DNA of 64,000 nt from Megaustenia siamemsis (GCA_032433765.1 JAVIAB010000102.1:7441507-7505506); one strand, 5' to 3'. Shown: positions 1 to 11,018, numbered from the stretch's first letter. Made by a program: numbers and translations. The notes: generated from the sequence alone by a model not told the origin.

Positions 1-490
1 ACTTTCTTAGCGCTCTTTTACTTAATGATTATATACTTTCTTAGCTCTATTTTACTAAATGATTATATACTTTCTTAGCTTTCTTTTACTAAATGATTAT
101 ATACTTTCTTAGCTCTCTTTTACTACATGATTATGTACTTTCTTAGCTCTCTTTTACTAAATGATTATATACTTTCTTAGCTCTCTTTACTAAATTATTA
201 TATACTTTCTTAGCTCTCTTTTACTAAATGATTATATACTTTCTTAGCTCTCTTTACTAAATTATTATATATATTTTCTTAGCTCGATTTTACTAAATGA
301 TTATATACTTTCTTAGCTCTCTTTTACTAAATGATTATATATTTTCTTAGCTCTCTTTACTAAATTATTATATATATTTTCTTAGCTCGATTTTACTAAA
401 TGATTATATACTTTCTTAGCTCTCTTTTACTAAATGATTATATACTTTCTTAGCTCTCTTTTACTAAATGATTATATACTTTCTTTAGCT
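1..490. repeat. 34-bp AT-rich tandem array
   Basis: About 14 copies of a 34-bp unit built around ACTTTCTTAGCTCTC and TTTACTAAATGATTATAT, with small variants (TTACTAAATTATTATAT). The array starts before the window and stops about 20 bp upstream of the splice acceptor of the lipoxygenase exon at 514, so it is intronic. No coding potential. Confidence 0.95.
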
Positions 491-513
491 TTCTGTACTG
501 TCTCTGTTTCCAG

Positions 514-680
514 AAAGCAGAAACAACAATGGATGACATTGTGAAGAGCCTGGCAAGCAGAGAGGATATGCTGAAGGCTATGAGTCTCACAAAGATTCTC
601 AGTAGAATGGGGACAAACAGTCTGGGAGACTTCGAAGTTCAATATGTTTTTGATCCTGCTGCATTAAAGATAATACATGA
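514..680 (+). CDS. Lipoxygenase, penultimate coding exon
   Basis: This exon lies between a polypyrimidine acceptor (TGTTTCCAG, ends 513) and a GTAAGC donor (681). It reads KAETTMDDIVKSLASRE..., ...MSLTKILSRMG..., ...YVFDPAALKIIHE in one open frame: 55 codons plus 2 bases. From knowledge of the family, this matches the segment of animal lipoxygenases just before the C-terminus: the 'T..IV..LP' helix, the 'L..LS' helix that follows, and the 'F.D.AA...I..F' stretch where human 5-LOX has YPEEHFIEKPV. The phase fits the next exon exactly: GA plus A gives Glu, followed by FRNDLQ. Lipoxygenases are non-haem iron dioxygenases that make hydroperoxides from polyunsaturated fatty acids. Upstream exons with the iron-binding histidines are outside the window, so substrate and positional specificity cannot be judged. 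It could also be the lipoxygenase half of an allene-oxide-synthase fusion. Confidence 0.85.
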
Positions 681-689
681 GTAAGCTGT

Positions 690-837
690 TATAATTATCA
701 TCGTCATTATCATCGTCATAGTCATTATCATTATCATTGTCATCATCATTATCAGTAGCATTGTTACAAGGATCATTACGAAAATCACCATCAACACCAT
801 CAACACTTCGCTGGTAATCATCATCATCATCATCGAG
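690..837 (-). repeat. ATG/GAT-type tail of LINE A copy 1
   Basis: Imperfect CAT/CATT/CATCGT repeats on the + strand, ending against the CGAGTGCCGTCTCCGC 3' terminus of the family A element. This is the 3' tail of that minus-strand insertion. Confidence 0.75.
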
Positions 838-1325
838 TGCCGTCTCCGCAACGAAGGTTGGCTACCATGAAACGCCAATCCACTCAGTTTCTTGCTTTGA
901 TGGTACAGGTTGTCATAGGTTGACTTGTTCATCTTTTGATGTTACTCGTCCATGTTAGTCTTGATCTACCTCTGCTTCTTTTACCCTGTATTTCCCCTTT
1001 CAATATTACTTTCAGTAGGCTGTTGTATCTTTTAACGTGCCCCAACAATTTCATTTGTCTTGTCTTAAATGTATTTAGTAGTTCTTTTTTTATTTTTAGT
1101 TGTTTGAAAACTTCATAGTTTGTTTTCTTTTCTTTCCACCCAATTCTACCTATTCTTCTATAAATCCACATTTCAGAAGCTTCAATTTTCTGTTCTGTTT
1201 TCTTGTCTAATGTCCGTGTTTCTTCACCATACAGGAATATTAAGAAGATGTAACATTTTGCTATTCATAGTTTCAGCCCTGGTGTTATTTGTTTTGTTGT
1301 TAGTAAATTTTATGCTGGCAGTATC
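838..1325 (-). mobile_element. Non-LTR retrotransposon family A, 5'-truncated copy 1
   Basis: Minus-strand translation gives the C-terminal part of a reverse transcriptase ORF in broken frames: ..MWIYRRIGRIGWKEKKT.., ..LKQLKIKKELLNTF.., ..RQMKLLGHVKRYNSLL.., ..RSRGRSRLTWTSNIKR... This is the region after the RT domain in RTE-like and related non-LTR elements. The better copies of the same family are at 15965-16640 and 47150-47840. The element is 5' truncated at about 1325, where the large CAT/CAA array begins. It lies inside the lipoxygenase intron, antisense to the gene. Confidence 0.8.
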
Positions 1326-4300
1326 ATGAACAAAATCATTACCGATATCATCATCGATCACATCACCAACAACATCATCAGCACCATCATCAAAACGATC
1401 AGCAACAGCATTGCCAACAACATCATCAAACAGTATCACCAACATTATCATCATAACCATCAGCAACAATATCACAAACACCACCAACATCATCATAACC
1501 ATCAGCAACAACATCACCAAAATCATCATAACCATCAGCAACAAAATCACCAACGTCATCTTAACCATCACTAACAACATCAACAACATCATCATAACCA
1601 TCAGCAACACCATCACCAACATCATCATAACTATCAGCAACAACATCACCAACATCATCAACATCATCATAACCATCACTAACAACATCAACAACATCAT
1701 CATAACCATCAGCAACAACAGCACCAACATCATCAACAAAACCAGCAGCAACAACATCACCAACATCATCATCATAACCATCAGCAACAACATCACCAAC
1801 ATCATCATCAAAACCATCAGCAACAACATCACTATCAACATCACCAACACAATCATCAAAAACATCATTAACACCATCCCCAACATCATCATCAGTACCA
1901 TCACCAACATCATCATCAAAACCATCATCAACACCATCACCAACATCATCATCAAAAGCATCAGCAACTACATCACTATCAACATCAATATAAACATCAC
2001 CAACATCATCACCAAAACCATCAGCAACACCATTACCAATATTATTATCAAAAACATCAGCAACACCAAGACCAACATCATCATCAAAACCATTAGCAAC
2101 AAAATCGCCAATATCATCATCAAAACCATCAGCAACACTATCACTTAAATCATCATCAAAACCATCAGCAACAACATCACTATCAACATCCCCAACACCA
2201 TCATCAAAACCATCAGCAATACAATTACCAATATTATTATCACAAATATCAGCAACACCAACACCAACATCATCATCATAACCACCAGCAACACGAACCG
2301 CCATCATCATAAAAACCATCAGCAACAACATCACCAATATCATCATCAAACCATCAGCAACAACATCACTATCAACATCACCAACATCATCATCAAAACC
2401 ATCAGCAATAACATCACTATCAACATCACCAACATCATTATCAAAACCATCAGCAACAACATCACTATCAACATCACCAACATCATCATCAAAACCAACA
2501 GCAATAACATCACTATCAACATCACCAACATCATCATCAAAACCATCAGCAACAACATCACTATCAACATCACCAACATCATTATCAAAACCATCAGCAA
2601 CAACATCACTTTCCACATCTCCAATATCATCATCAAAACCATCAGCAACAACATCACCAACATCATAATCATAACCATCAGCAACAACATCACCAACATC
2701 ATCATCGAAACCATCAGCAACAACATCACTATCAACATCACCAATATCATTATCGAAACCATCAGCAACAACATCACTATCAACGTCTCCAACATCATCA
2801 TCAAAACCATCAGCAACAACATCACTATCAACATCACCAACATCATTATCAAAACCATCAGCAACAACATCACCAACGTCATTATCAAAACCATCAGAAA
2901 CAGCATCACCAACATCATAATCATAACCATCAGCAACAACATCACCAACATCATCATCAAAACCAACAGCAACAACATCACTATCAACATCACCAATATC
3001 ATTATCAAAACCATCAGCAACAGCATCACTATCAACATCACCGATATCATTATCAAAACCATCAGCAACAACATCACTATCAACATCACCAATATCATTA
3101 TCAAAACCATCAGCAACAACATCACTATCAACATCACCAATATCATTATCAAAACCATCAGCAACAGCATCACTATCAACATCACCAATATCATTATCAA
3201 AACCATCAGCAACAACATCACTATCAACATCACCGATATCATTATCAAAACCATCAGCAACAGCATCACTATCAACATCACCAATATCATCATCAAAACC
3301 ATCAGCAACAGCATCACTATCAACATCACCAACATCATCATCAAAACCATTAGCAACAGCATCACTATCAACATCACCAACATCATCATCAAAACCATCA
3401 GCAACAACATCACTATCAATATCAACAACATCATCATCAAAACCATCAGCAACAACATCACAAACATCATCATCAAAACCATCAGCAACAACATCACCAA
3501 TATCATCATCAAAACCATGATCAACAACATCAGCAAAAACATCATCATCAAAACCATCAGCAACAACATCACTATCAATATCACCAACATCATAATCAAA
3601 ACCATCAACAACAGCATCACTATCAACATCACCAACATCATCACCAAACTATCAGCAACAGCATCACTATCAACATCACCAACATCATCATCAAAACCAT
3701 CAGCAATAACATCACTATCAACATCACCAACTTCATCATCAAAACCATCAGCAACACCATCACTATCAACATCACCAACATCATCATCAAAACCATCAGC
3801 AGCAGCATCACTATCAACATCATCAACATCATCACCAAAACCATCAGCAACAACATCACTATCAACATCACCAACATATTCATCAAAACCATCAGCAACA
3901 ACATCACCAACATCATCATCAAAACTATCAGCAACAACATCACAATCAACATCACCAACATCATCACCAAAACCATCAGCAACAACATCACCATCAACAT
4001 CACCAACATCATCATCAAAACTATCAGCAAAAACATCACAATCAACATCACCAACATATTCATCAAAACCATCAGCAAAAACATCAGCAATATCATCATT
4101 AAAAACATCACCAACAACATCACCAACATCATCATCAAAACCATCAACAACATCACCAACATCATCACCAAAACCATCAGCAACAACATCACTATCAACA
4201 TCACCAACATATTCATCACAACCACCATCAACAACGTCACCATCAACATCACCAACATCATCATCAAAACTATCAGCAAAAACATCACAATCAACATCAC

Positions 4301-5945
4301 CAACATATTCATCAAAACCATCAGCAACAACATCACCAACATCACCATCAAAACCATCAGCAACAACATCACCAACATCATCATCACAGCCATCAATAAC
4401 AACATCAGCAACAACATCAGCAACAACATCACCAACATCATCATCAAAACCATCAGCAACAACATCACCAACATCATCATCAAAACCATCAGCAACAGCA
4501 TCACTATCAACATCACCAACATCATTATCAAAACCATCAGCAACAACATCACCAACATCATTATCAAAACCATCAGCAGCAACATCACCTACATTGTCAT
4601 CAAAACCATCATCAACAACATCACTATCAACATCACCAACATTATCATCAAAACCACCAGCAACAGCATCACTATCAACATCACCAACATCATCATCAAA
4701 ACCATCAGCAACAACATCACCAACATCATCATCAAAACATCAGCAACAACATCACTATCAACATCACCAACATCATCATCAAAACCATCAGCAACATCAT
4801 CACTATCAACATCATCAACATTATCATCAAAAACATCAGCAACAACATCACTTTCAACATCACCAACATTATCATTAAAACCATCAACAACAACATCAGC
4901 AACAACATCACTAACATCATTATCAAAACCATCAACAACAACATCAGCAACGTCATCACTAACATCATTATCAAAACCATCAACAACAACATCAGCAACA
5001 ATGTCACCAACATCATCATCAAAACCATCAACAACAACATCAGCAAATACATCACCAAAATCATCATCAAAACAATTAGCAACAACATCACTTTCAACAT
5101 CATTAACATCATCATCAAAAACATCAACAACAACATCACCAACAACATTACCAACATCATCATCAAAACCATCAGCAACAACATCACTATCAACATCACT
5201 AACATCATTATCAAAACCATCAACAACTATATCACCAACATAATCATCATCAAAACCATCAACAACAACATCACTATTAAAATCACCAACATCATTATCA
5301 AAACCATCAGCAACAACGTCACCATCAACATCACCAACATCATCTTCAAAACTATCAGCAACATCATCACCAACAACATCACCAACATCATCACCAAACC
5401 ATCAGCAACATCATCACTAACAACATCACCAAAATCATCATCAAAACCATTACCACCAACATCATCATCAAAACCATCACCAACATCATCATCATAACCA
5501 TCAGCAACATCATCACCAACATCATCATCAAAACCATCAGCAACATCATCACTAACAACATCACCAACATCATCATCAAAACCATTACCACCAACATCAT
5601 CATCAAAACCATCACCGACATCATCATCATAACCATCAGCAACAACATCACCAACATCATCATCAAAACCATTACCACCAACATCATCATCAAAACCATC
5701 ACCAACATCATCATCAAAACCATCAGCAACAACATCACCAACATCATCATCAAAACCATCAGCAACAACATCACCAACATCATTATCAAAACCATCAGCA
5801 ACAACATCACCAACATCATTATCAAAACCATCAGCAACAACATCACCAACATCATCATCAAAACCATCAGCAACAACATCACCAACATCACTATCAAAAC
5901 CATTAGCAACAACATCACTATTAACATCACAACATCCTCATACAC
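1325..5945. repeat. 4.6-kb CAT/CAA minisatellite in the lipoxygenase intron
   Basis: A continuous array of CAN trinucleotides organised in higher-order units of about 48 bp and 36 bp, all built from CATCAGCAACAACATCAC, AACATCATCATCAAAAC and optional TATCAACATCACC. Both unit lengths are multiples of three and the words lack stop codons in several frames, so long frames open on both strands (Ser/Pro/Thr-, Asn/Ile- or Met/Leu-rich). They have no start context, splice logic or non-periodic sequence and are not genes. On the minus strand the array directly follows the 3' end of a family B retrotransposon (5955-5985) and looks like its expanded tail. Confidence 0.9.
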
Positions 5946-5949
5946 TACA

Positions 5950-5990
5950 CAATCATCATCATCAAGTACCGGACCTGCTGGCCAAGGGAA
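5950..5990 (-). mobile_element. Extreme 3' end of LINE family B
   Basis: The + strand bases ATCATCATCATCAAGTACC and GGACCTGCTGGC are the reverse complement of the terminus seen at the ends of the B copies (GCCAGCAGG.CCGGTACTTGATGATGATG, for example 62050 and 21370). Only about 30 bp of the element is left, the rest being lost or 5' truncated. Confidence 0.6.
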
Positions 5991-6049
5991 ATGACCCTTT
6001 TTTATTTCCTTTTTTGAGTATCTAGCATGTTATCGCCATGTAGTTAGAT

Positions 6050-6270
6050 TTGTTTACATATCCTTACATATGTATTTTTTTTATTGTTGTTTGTTGTTCT
6101 AGCAGAAGGCCTACTTGGCCGAAACGTCGACATTTGTTATGTCCATTACCACGTAAAGCTGTCACCATACCACGTTTTTTTATTTTTTATATTTTTTTTT
6201 TTTTAGAATTGCTATTATCATCAGCTTTACAGCAGCTTCGCATCTCTACGCATCTTGATGTCTTAACTTC
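6050..6270 (+). mobile_element. Penelope-like/hammerhead-bearing repeat, copy 1
   Basis: Contains GAAGGCCTACTTGGCC followed by GAAACGTC (6104-6128), then GTAAAGCTG and, about 70 bp on, its inverted match CAGCTTTAC followed by AGCAGC. The same order of blocks recurs at 27190-27350 and 40020-40200, and reversed at 63500-63720. The GGCC-loop-GGCC-GAAACGTC block looks like stem II plus the 3' core of a minimal hammerhead ribozyme, but the 5' core (CTGANGA) is degenerate here. It sits near the end of the lipoxygenase intron. Confidence 0.45.
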
Positions 6271-6385
6271 TCTGGCGTAGGTGATCATGTATCTCCACAA
6301 CTTTCAATCTCGACAGTTATTTATTATTTCCCACTACACCATATTATAATTTATTGTACATAACACGTTACTCATCTTGTTGCAG

Positions 6386-6500
6386 ATTCCGCAATGACCT
6401 TCAAGCGATCAGCCAGGAAATTAATGAACGAAACAAAGGGAGAGAACATCAGTATGGTTATCTGGATCCAAAGATTATACCAAACAGTATCAGCATTTGA
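6386..6500 (+). CDS. Lipoxygenase, last coding exon
   Basis: The exon follows the acceptor TTGTTGCAG (ends 6385). One base completes the split Glu codon, then it reads FRNDLQAISQEINERNKGRE..., ending YLDPKIIPNSISI and TGA at 6498-6500. Family knowledge: animal lipoxygenases end with a helix containing ..I..RN.., a tyrosine-rich YxYLxP segment and a terminal ..NS(I/V)xI. The free carboxylate of the final isoleucine is one of the iron ligands, so the terminal ISI with an immediate stop is diagnostic and intact. No frame break is seen in either exon, so the gene looks functional here. The 3' UTR probably runs into 6501-6700; I see no clear AATAAA signal before the LINE at about 6703. Confidence 0.9.
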
Positions 6501-6702
6501 TAACTATCGTCGGCTGGAGTTAGTTATTCCCCTTTTATATTTCAGAAATAATTATTGTACGGGATTCTTATAAAGCGCATGTCAATGTAGAAGTTGAGCT
6601 AGAGCTTAAATTTGCTGATTTTTTCCCCTGATAAGAACATTCTATTTATCGGCCAATCAATCAAAGCCTTTTAGGGCCCGTTTTTTGGGAGCATATTATC
6701 AC

Positions 6703-7175
6703 TATCATGTGCCATACTGGTTGGCGTAGGTGACCATGTCTTTCCCCGGCTTACTATCCATAATGCACTGTATAAATTATTTTGTTAGCCCTTTTCCGTG
6801 TCATGACACCAAGCTATCTAGTATTTTCTCTCTTTGTCTTTCGCGATTTCTATTTCCATGTATTTTGCCAGTTGTAACCAAGTATTCCAACTTTCCCCTT
6901 CTGATGATGTGCCCGAAAAGTGTTGATTGTTTCTTTCTGATGATTTTTAGGAGTTCCTTTTTTTGGGTTAGCATCTTTGACAATTTCCTCATTGGTCTTT
7001 TTCGCTGTTCAGGGAACTTTCAACATTCTTCTGAGAAATTTCATCTCTGCGGAAAATCGTCTTTTTATTTGTTTGTCTACTGTCCATGATTCACTTCCAT
7101 AGGTCAGAATTGGCTCTATATAGTACTGATGCACTCTCTTTCTCACTTCCAATGACATATACATATATACTTTGG
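6703..7175 (-). mobile_element. LINE family C copy 1, 3' end
   Basis: Minus-strand frames give ..NEEIVKDANPKKGTPKNHQ.., ..ALFGHIIRRGKLEYL.., VTTGKIHGNRNRERQRE and ..KILDSLVS.., the C-terminal segment shared with the C copies at 29515-30345 and 46360-46590. Several frameshifts. Its 3' end lies at about 6703 (GCCATACTGGTTGGCGTAGG on the + strand). Confidence 0.75.
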
Positions 7176-7287
7176 GAGTATAATCCACAAAGAGAGTGTC
7201 TCAGTGCAGTTTTATACCTGGACTTAAGATGCTCTTGAAAGAACTACAGTCTGTGAAGTGGATAAGTTCATTTTACTGTCTTACTTT

Positions 7288-8339
7288 GATCCAACATGCT
7301 GAAGATTGTTGATCCAACATGCTGAAGATTGTTGATCCAACATGCCGAAGATTGTTGATCCAACCTGCCGAAGATTGTTGATCCAACATGCCGAAGATTG
7401 TTGATCCAACATGCCGAAGATTGTTGATCCAACATGCCGAAGATTGTTGATCCAACATGCCGAAGATTGTTGATCCAACATGCCGAAGATTGTTGATGCA
7501 ACATGCCGAAGATTGTTGATCCAACATGCCGAAGATTGTTGATCCAACATGCCGAAGATTGTTGATCCAACCTGACGAAGATTGTTGATCCAACCTGCTG
7601 AAGATTGTTGATCCAACATGTCGAAGATTGTTGATCCAACATGCCGAAGATTGTTGATCCAACATGCTGAAGATTGTTGATCCAAAATGCCGAAGATTGT
7701 TGATCCAACATGCCGAAGATTGTTGATCCAACATGCCGAAGATTGTTGATCCAACATGCCGAAGATTGTTGATCCAACATGCCGAAGATTGTTGATCCAA
7801 CATGCCGAAGATTGTTGATCCAACATGCCGAAGATTGTTGATCCAACATGCCGAAGATTGTTGATCCAACATGCCGAAGATTGTTGATCCAACTTGCCGA
7901 AGATTGTTGATCCAACTTGCCGAAGATTGTTGATCCAACATGCCGAAGATTGTTGATCCAACTTGCCGAAGATTGTTGATCCAACATGTCGAAGATTGTT
8001 GATCCAACTTGCCGAAGATTGTTGATCCAACATGCCGAAGATTGTTGATCCAACATGCCGAAGATTGTTGATCCAACTTGCCGAAGATTGTTGATCCAAC
8101 ATGCCGAAGATTGTTGATCCAACATGTCGAAGATTGTTGATCCAACTTGCCGAAGATTGTTGATCCAACATGCCGAAGATTGTTGATCCAACATGCCGAA
8201 GATTGTTGATCCAACTTGCCGAAGATTGTTGATCCAACATGCCGAAGATTGTTGATCCAACTTGCCGAAGATTGTTGATCCAACCTACCGAAGATTGTTG
8301 ATCCAACCTACCGAAGATTGTTGATCCAACCTGCTGAAG
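7288..8339. repeat. 23-bp minisatellite, about 46 copies
   Basis: Unit GATCCAACATGCCGAAGATT plus GTT. Variants swap CATG/CTTG/CCTG and GCCG/GTCG/GCTG. Because 23 is not a multiple of three and the unit has no stop on the minus strand in any phase, all three minus frames stay open for more than 330 codons and encode the same 23-residue period (..MLDQQSSACWINNLRHVGS..). No start, splice or flanking coding evidence supports a gene. Confidence 0.95.
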
Positions 8340-8503
8340 ACGGAGTGTGTCAGCCACTGCGCAGTTCTAGTGGGGAAATCAGGACGCACACACCTATAGG
8401 AGTACTGACCATGCGACCAGTTCAACGTGTAACGCGATGTTGTTCTTACCCCTACATCATCAAACAGACAAAAAGTCAAGTTTACATGATCAAAAGATTT
8501 TAA
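8340..8503. other. Short unique spacer between arrays
   Basis: Non-repetitive sequence between the 23-bp array and the purine array. No convincing coding exon or RNA gene is seen. Confidence 0.4.
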
Positions 8504-9050
8504 CATTGAAGAAGAGGAAGAGGAAAGAGAAAAGAAGAGAAAGAAGAAGAAGAGGAAAGAGAAAAAGAAAGAAGAGGAAGAGGAAAGAGAAAAAGAAAGA
8601 AGAGGAAGAGGAAAGAGAAAAAGAAAGAAGAGGAAGAGGAAGAAGAAGAAGAAGAAGAGGAAAGAGAAAAAGAAAGAAGAGGAAGAGGAAAGAGAAAAAG
8701 AAAGAAGAGGAAGAGGAAAGAGAAAAAGAAAGAAGAGGAAGAGGAAAGAGAAAAAGAAAGAAGAGGAAGAGGAAAGAGAAAAAGAAAGAAGAGGAAGAGG
8801 AAAGAGCAAAAGAAAGAAGAGGAAGAGGAAAGAGAAAAAGAAAGAAGAGGAAGAGGAAAGAGCAAAAGAAAGAAGAGGAAGAGGAAGAAGAAGAAGAAGA
8901 GGAAAGAGAAAAAGAAAGAAGAGGAAGAGGAAAGAGAAAAAGAAGAGGAAAGAGAAAAAGAAAGAAGAGGAAGAGGAAGAAGAAGAAGAAGAGGAAAGAA
9001 AAGATGAAGACGAAGAAGATTAAGAGAAAGAGGAAAGAAAAAAAGAAGTT
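8504..9050. repeat. 28-bp purine (GA-rich) minisatellite
   Basis: The + strand is almost pure A/G, with a unit of about 28 bp made of GAAGAGGAAGAGGAAAGAG and AAAAAGAAA, interspersed with runs of AAGAAG. Open frames on both strands (Lys/Arg/Glu or Phe/Leu/Ser) are compositional. Long homopurine tracts with mirror symmetry of this kind can form triplex DNA. Confidence 0.9.
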
Positions 9051-9134
9051 TTCCTGCAAGATATCACAAGACATGTTAGCGATTGACAACTTCATCAGCT
9101 CTTAAAATAAGTTCTGTCAAATGTCTGATTATAC

Positions 9135-10085
9135 AACTATCTATTGTCCTTTCGTGCTGCAGACGGCACACACAGAGCAGAAATTCTACATCCTCTGTTT
9201 CTAACGATCTTTGTTATCAAATTCTACATCCTCTGTTTCTAACGATCTTTGTTATCAAATTCTACATCCTCTGTTTCTAACGATCTTCGATATCAAATTC
9301 TACATCCTCTGTTTCTAACGATCTTCGATATCAAATTCTACATCCTCTGTTTCTAACGATCTTCGATATCAAATTCTACATCCTCTGTTTCTAACGATCT
9401 TTGTTATCAAATTCTACATCCTCTGTTTCTAACGATCTTTGTTATCAAATTCTACATCCTCTGTTTCTAACGATCTTCGATATCAAATTCTACATCCTCT
9501 GTTTCTAACGATCTTTGTTATCAAATTCTACATCCTCTGTTTCTAACGATCTTTGTTATCAAATTCTACATCCTCTGTTTCTAACGATCTTTGTTATCAA
9601 ATTCTACATCCTCTGTTTCTAACGATCTTTGTTATCAAATTTTACATCCTCTGTTTCCAACGATCTCTGTTATCAAATTCCATATTCTCTGTTCCCAAAG
9701 ATCTCTGTTATCAAATTCCATATTCTTTGTTCCCAAAGATCTCTGTTATCAAAGTCCATATTCTCTGTTCCCAAAGATCTCTGTTATCAAATTCTATATT
9801 CTCTGTTTCCAACTATCTCTGATATCAAATGTCAGACCTTGCACAAGACCCGCATTGTATTTTGTCCAACATTCCTGTTCTTAGTGAGCCGTTCCAGCTC
9901 GGTGGGTGAACTGATGCCTGTTATTTTTACCTCTCACCTCAATGTTCATTTTAGTGTTTATCTAGTTCAGCCTCTTTTTCTTTTACCCTTTGGTTCCAAT
10001 TTGAGGGCTTGCTTTGGGGTTCTCATCTTTCTTCCTCTTTCTTCACTTCCACGTTTACCTGTTCGGGTGTCGAGGGAGATGCAAA
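9135..10085 (-). mobile_element. LINE family F copy 1, carrying an internal satellite
   Basis: On the minus strand the element reads ..PKGKRKRG.., then a serially broken C-terminal frame (the + strand block around 9890-10030 matches 45580-45780). Its 3' terminus at 9135-9180 (TATCTATTGTCCTTTCG, then CAGACGGCACACACAGAGCAG on the + strand) corresponds to the GATA-tailed terminus of element X and LINE D. A 38-bp tandem array (9183-9835) lies inside its 3' region. Confidence 0.55.
9183..9835. repeat. 38-bp minisatellite inside LINE F 3' region
   Basis: About 17 copies of a unit containing CTACATCCTCTGTTTCTAAC and GATCTTTGTTATCAAATT, with TTCGATATC variants and a more diverged right end (CCATATTCTCTGTTCCCAAA). 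In the unexpanded family F copy, GCAGAAATTGTAGACACGTG then TTTGACGATCGTTCAAGTGT occupies the same place at 45495-45535, so the unit is an amplified segment of the element. Confidence 0.85.
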
Positions 10086-10121
10086 GTTTTGGTTCTTGCC
10101 CTTTTGGTGGCTTCATCATCA

Positions 10122-10345
10122 TCACGTGCCATGCCTGCTGGCGTAGGTGATCATGTCTCGCCACAACTTTCGATCCCGACAGTTATTTATCATTTCTGTT
10201 GTTGACCTTCTGCCAAGCCATTCTCTTAAGATGTTTGGTATTTTTTATCTTTGCTTCCCTCTATCTCTTCGTCCCTCAATTTTTCCAGTTGTTACAATAT
10301 ATTCCAGCTGTTCTCTTATCATTACATGGCCAAAAAATTATGATT
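10122..10345 (-). mobile_element. LINE family B copy, 3' end
   Basis: Starts at ATCATCATCACGTGCCATGC and continues with GGCGTAGGTGATCATGTC, the reversed family B terminus, then degraded RT C-terminal sequence as in 41425-41905. Confidence 0.7.
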
Positions 10346-10640
10346 TTGCTGTGGCGATTCATGATTGTACAAAGAAGTTACGACGGTGGTTTTCTGTTGC
10401 CTTCCGTCGGTTTGTTTACGGTTAGCTCCGCTAGCCTTTGACTAAAAAATCTCACCCACAAGGCAGTGAGGTTGTTTTACTTTGGGGTAACCTCCCTTAG
10501 CCTTTTACTCTCCCGAGCTTACCTGCAAGGCAGCAGGGCAGCCGCAGGTTGTACTGTTTACTGCATACAGTAGCAGGTAAAATTACCCGACCTGACAATT
10601 GGTGGCTTATATATATATATGGCCCTTTTCGTCTTGTCAG
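10346..10640. other. Unassigned spacer
   Basis: Mixed sequence without a tandem period, ending in a short TATATATATATA run. It contains two related CAAGGCAG.GAGG/CAAGGCAGCAGGGC blocks. I recognise no gene or known repeat. Confidence 0.3.
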
Positions 10641-11010
10641 ACGGTCTAGTGGAGGTTATTGCGTATTTTTGTGAGGTATTGTTTTTGCCGAACAGCTTCT
10701 CTCGTGGCTAATTCTACCAATGTTTGACAAACACACGCGGTCACATAATGAACAGGACAGGCTCGCTGATCCACAGGGTTTACCATCCTTTGTCATGAGT
10801 CTCTTCTCTTCTAAGTCCTGTCTTAGCACAGTCTCAAATGTTGTTATACCGTTCCTTATACGTGCTCTCCATGATGTGCTAATGTTGGTGGCTTCACTCA
10901 TTGTTAATTGATGATGTTGAAGCATTTCTTTGATGCTGTCTGCCAATCTAACTCTGGGTCAACCCCTTGCTCTTCTCCCTTCTCCCCTTTTAATATATGC
11001 TTTGTATGGT
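10640..11010 (-). mobile_element. LINE family G, zinc-finger C-terminus (5' part of nested copy)
   Basis: Minus-strand frame 10946-10656 reads MADSIKEMLQHHQLTMSEA.., ..SWRARIRNGITTFETVLRQ.., then a CxxC..H..C motif (CSLCDRVCLSNIGRISHERSC split here as CSLCDRV and GRISHERSC). A single C-terminal zinc-knuckle after the RT and 'RGRPR..' segment is typical of a group of invertebrate non-LTR elements. Family pieces recur at 48285-48400 (+) and 61020-61295 (-). Confidence 0.7.
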
Positions 11011-11018
11011 AAGTAATC

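Noticed and set aside
1411..5945. Long Ser/Pro/Thr-, Asn/Ile- and Asp/Val-rich frames that look like low-complexity secreted proteins
   Set aside because: By-products of the CAT/CAA minisatellite in the lipoxygenase intron; open on both strands in several frames.
7288..8339. CRISPR-like array
   Set aside because: Units are contiguous 23-mers without spacers, in a eukaryotic context.
10656..10946. Host zinc-finger gene
   Set aside because: The single C-terminal finger follows a LINE-type segment found in other LINE G fragments here; no exon structure.
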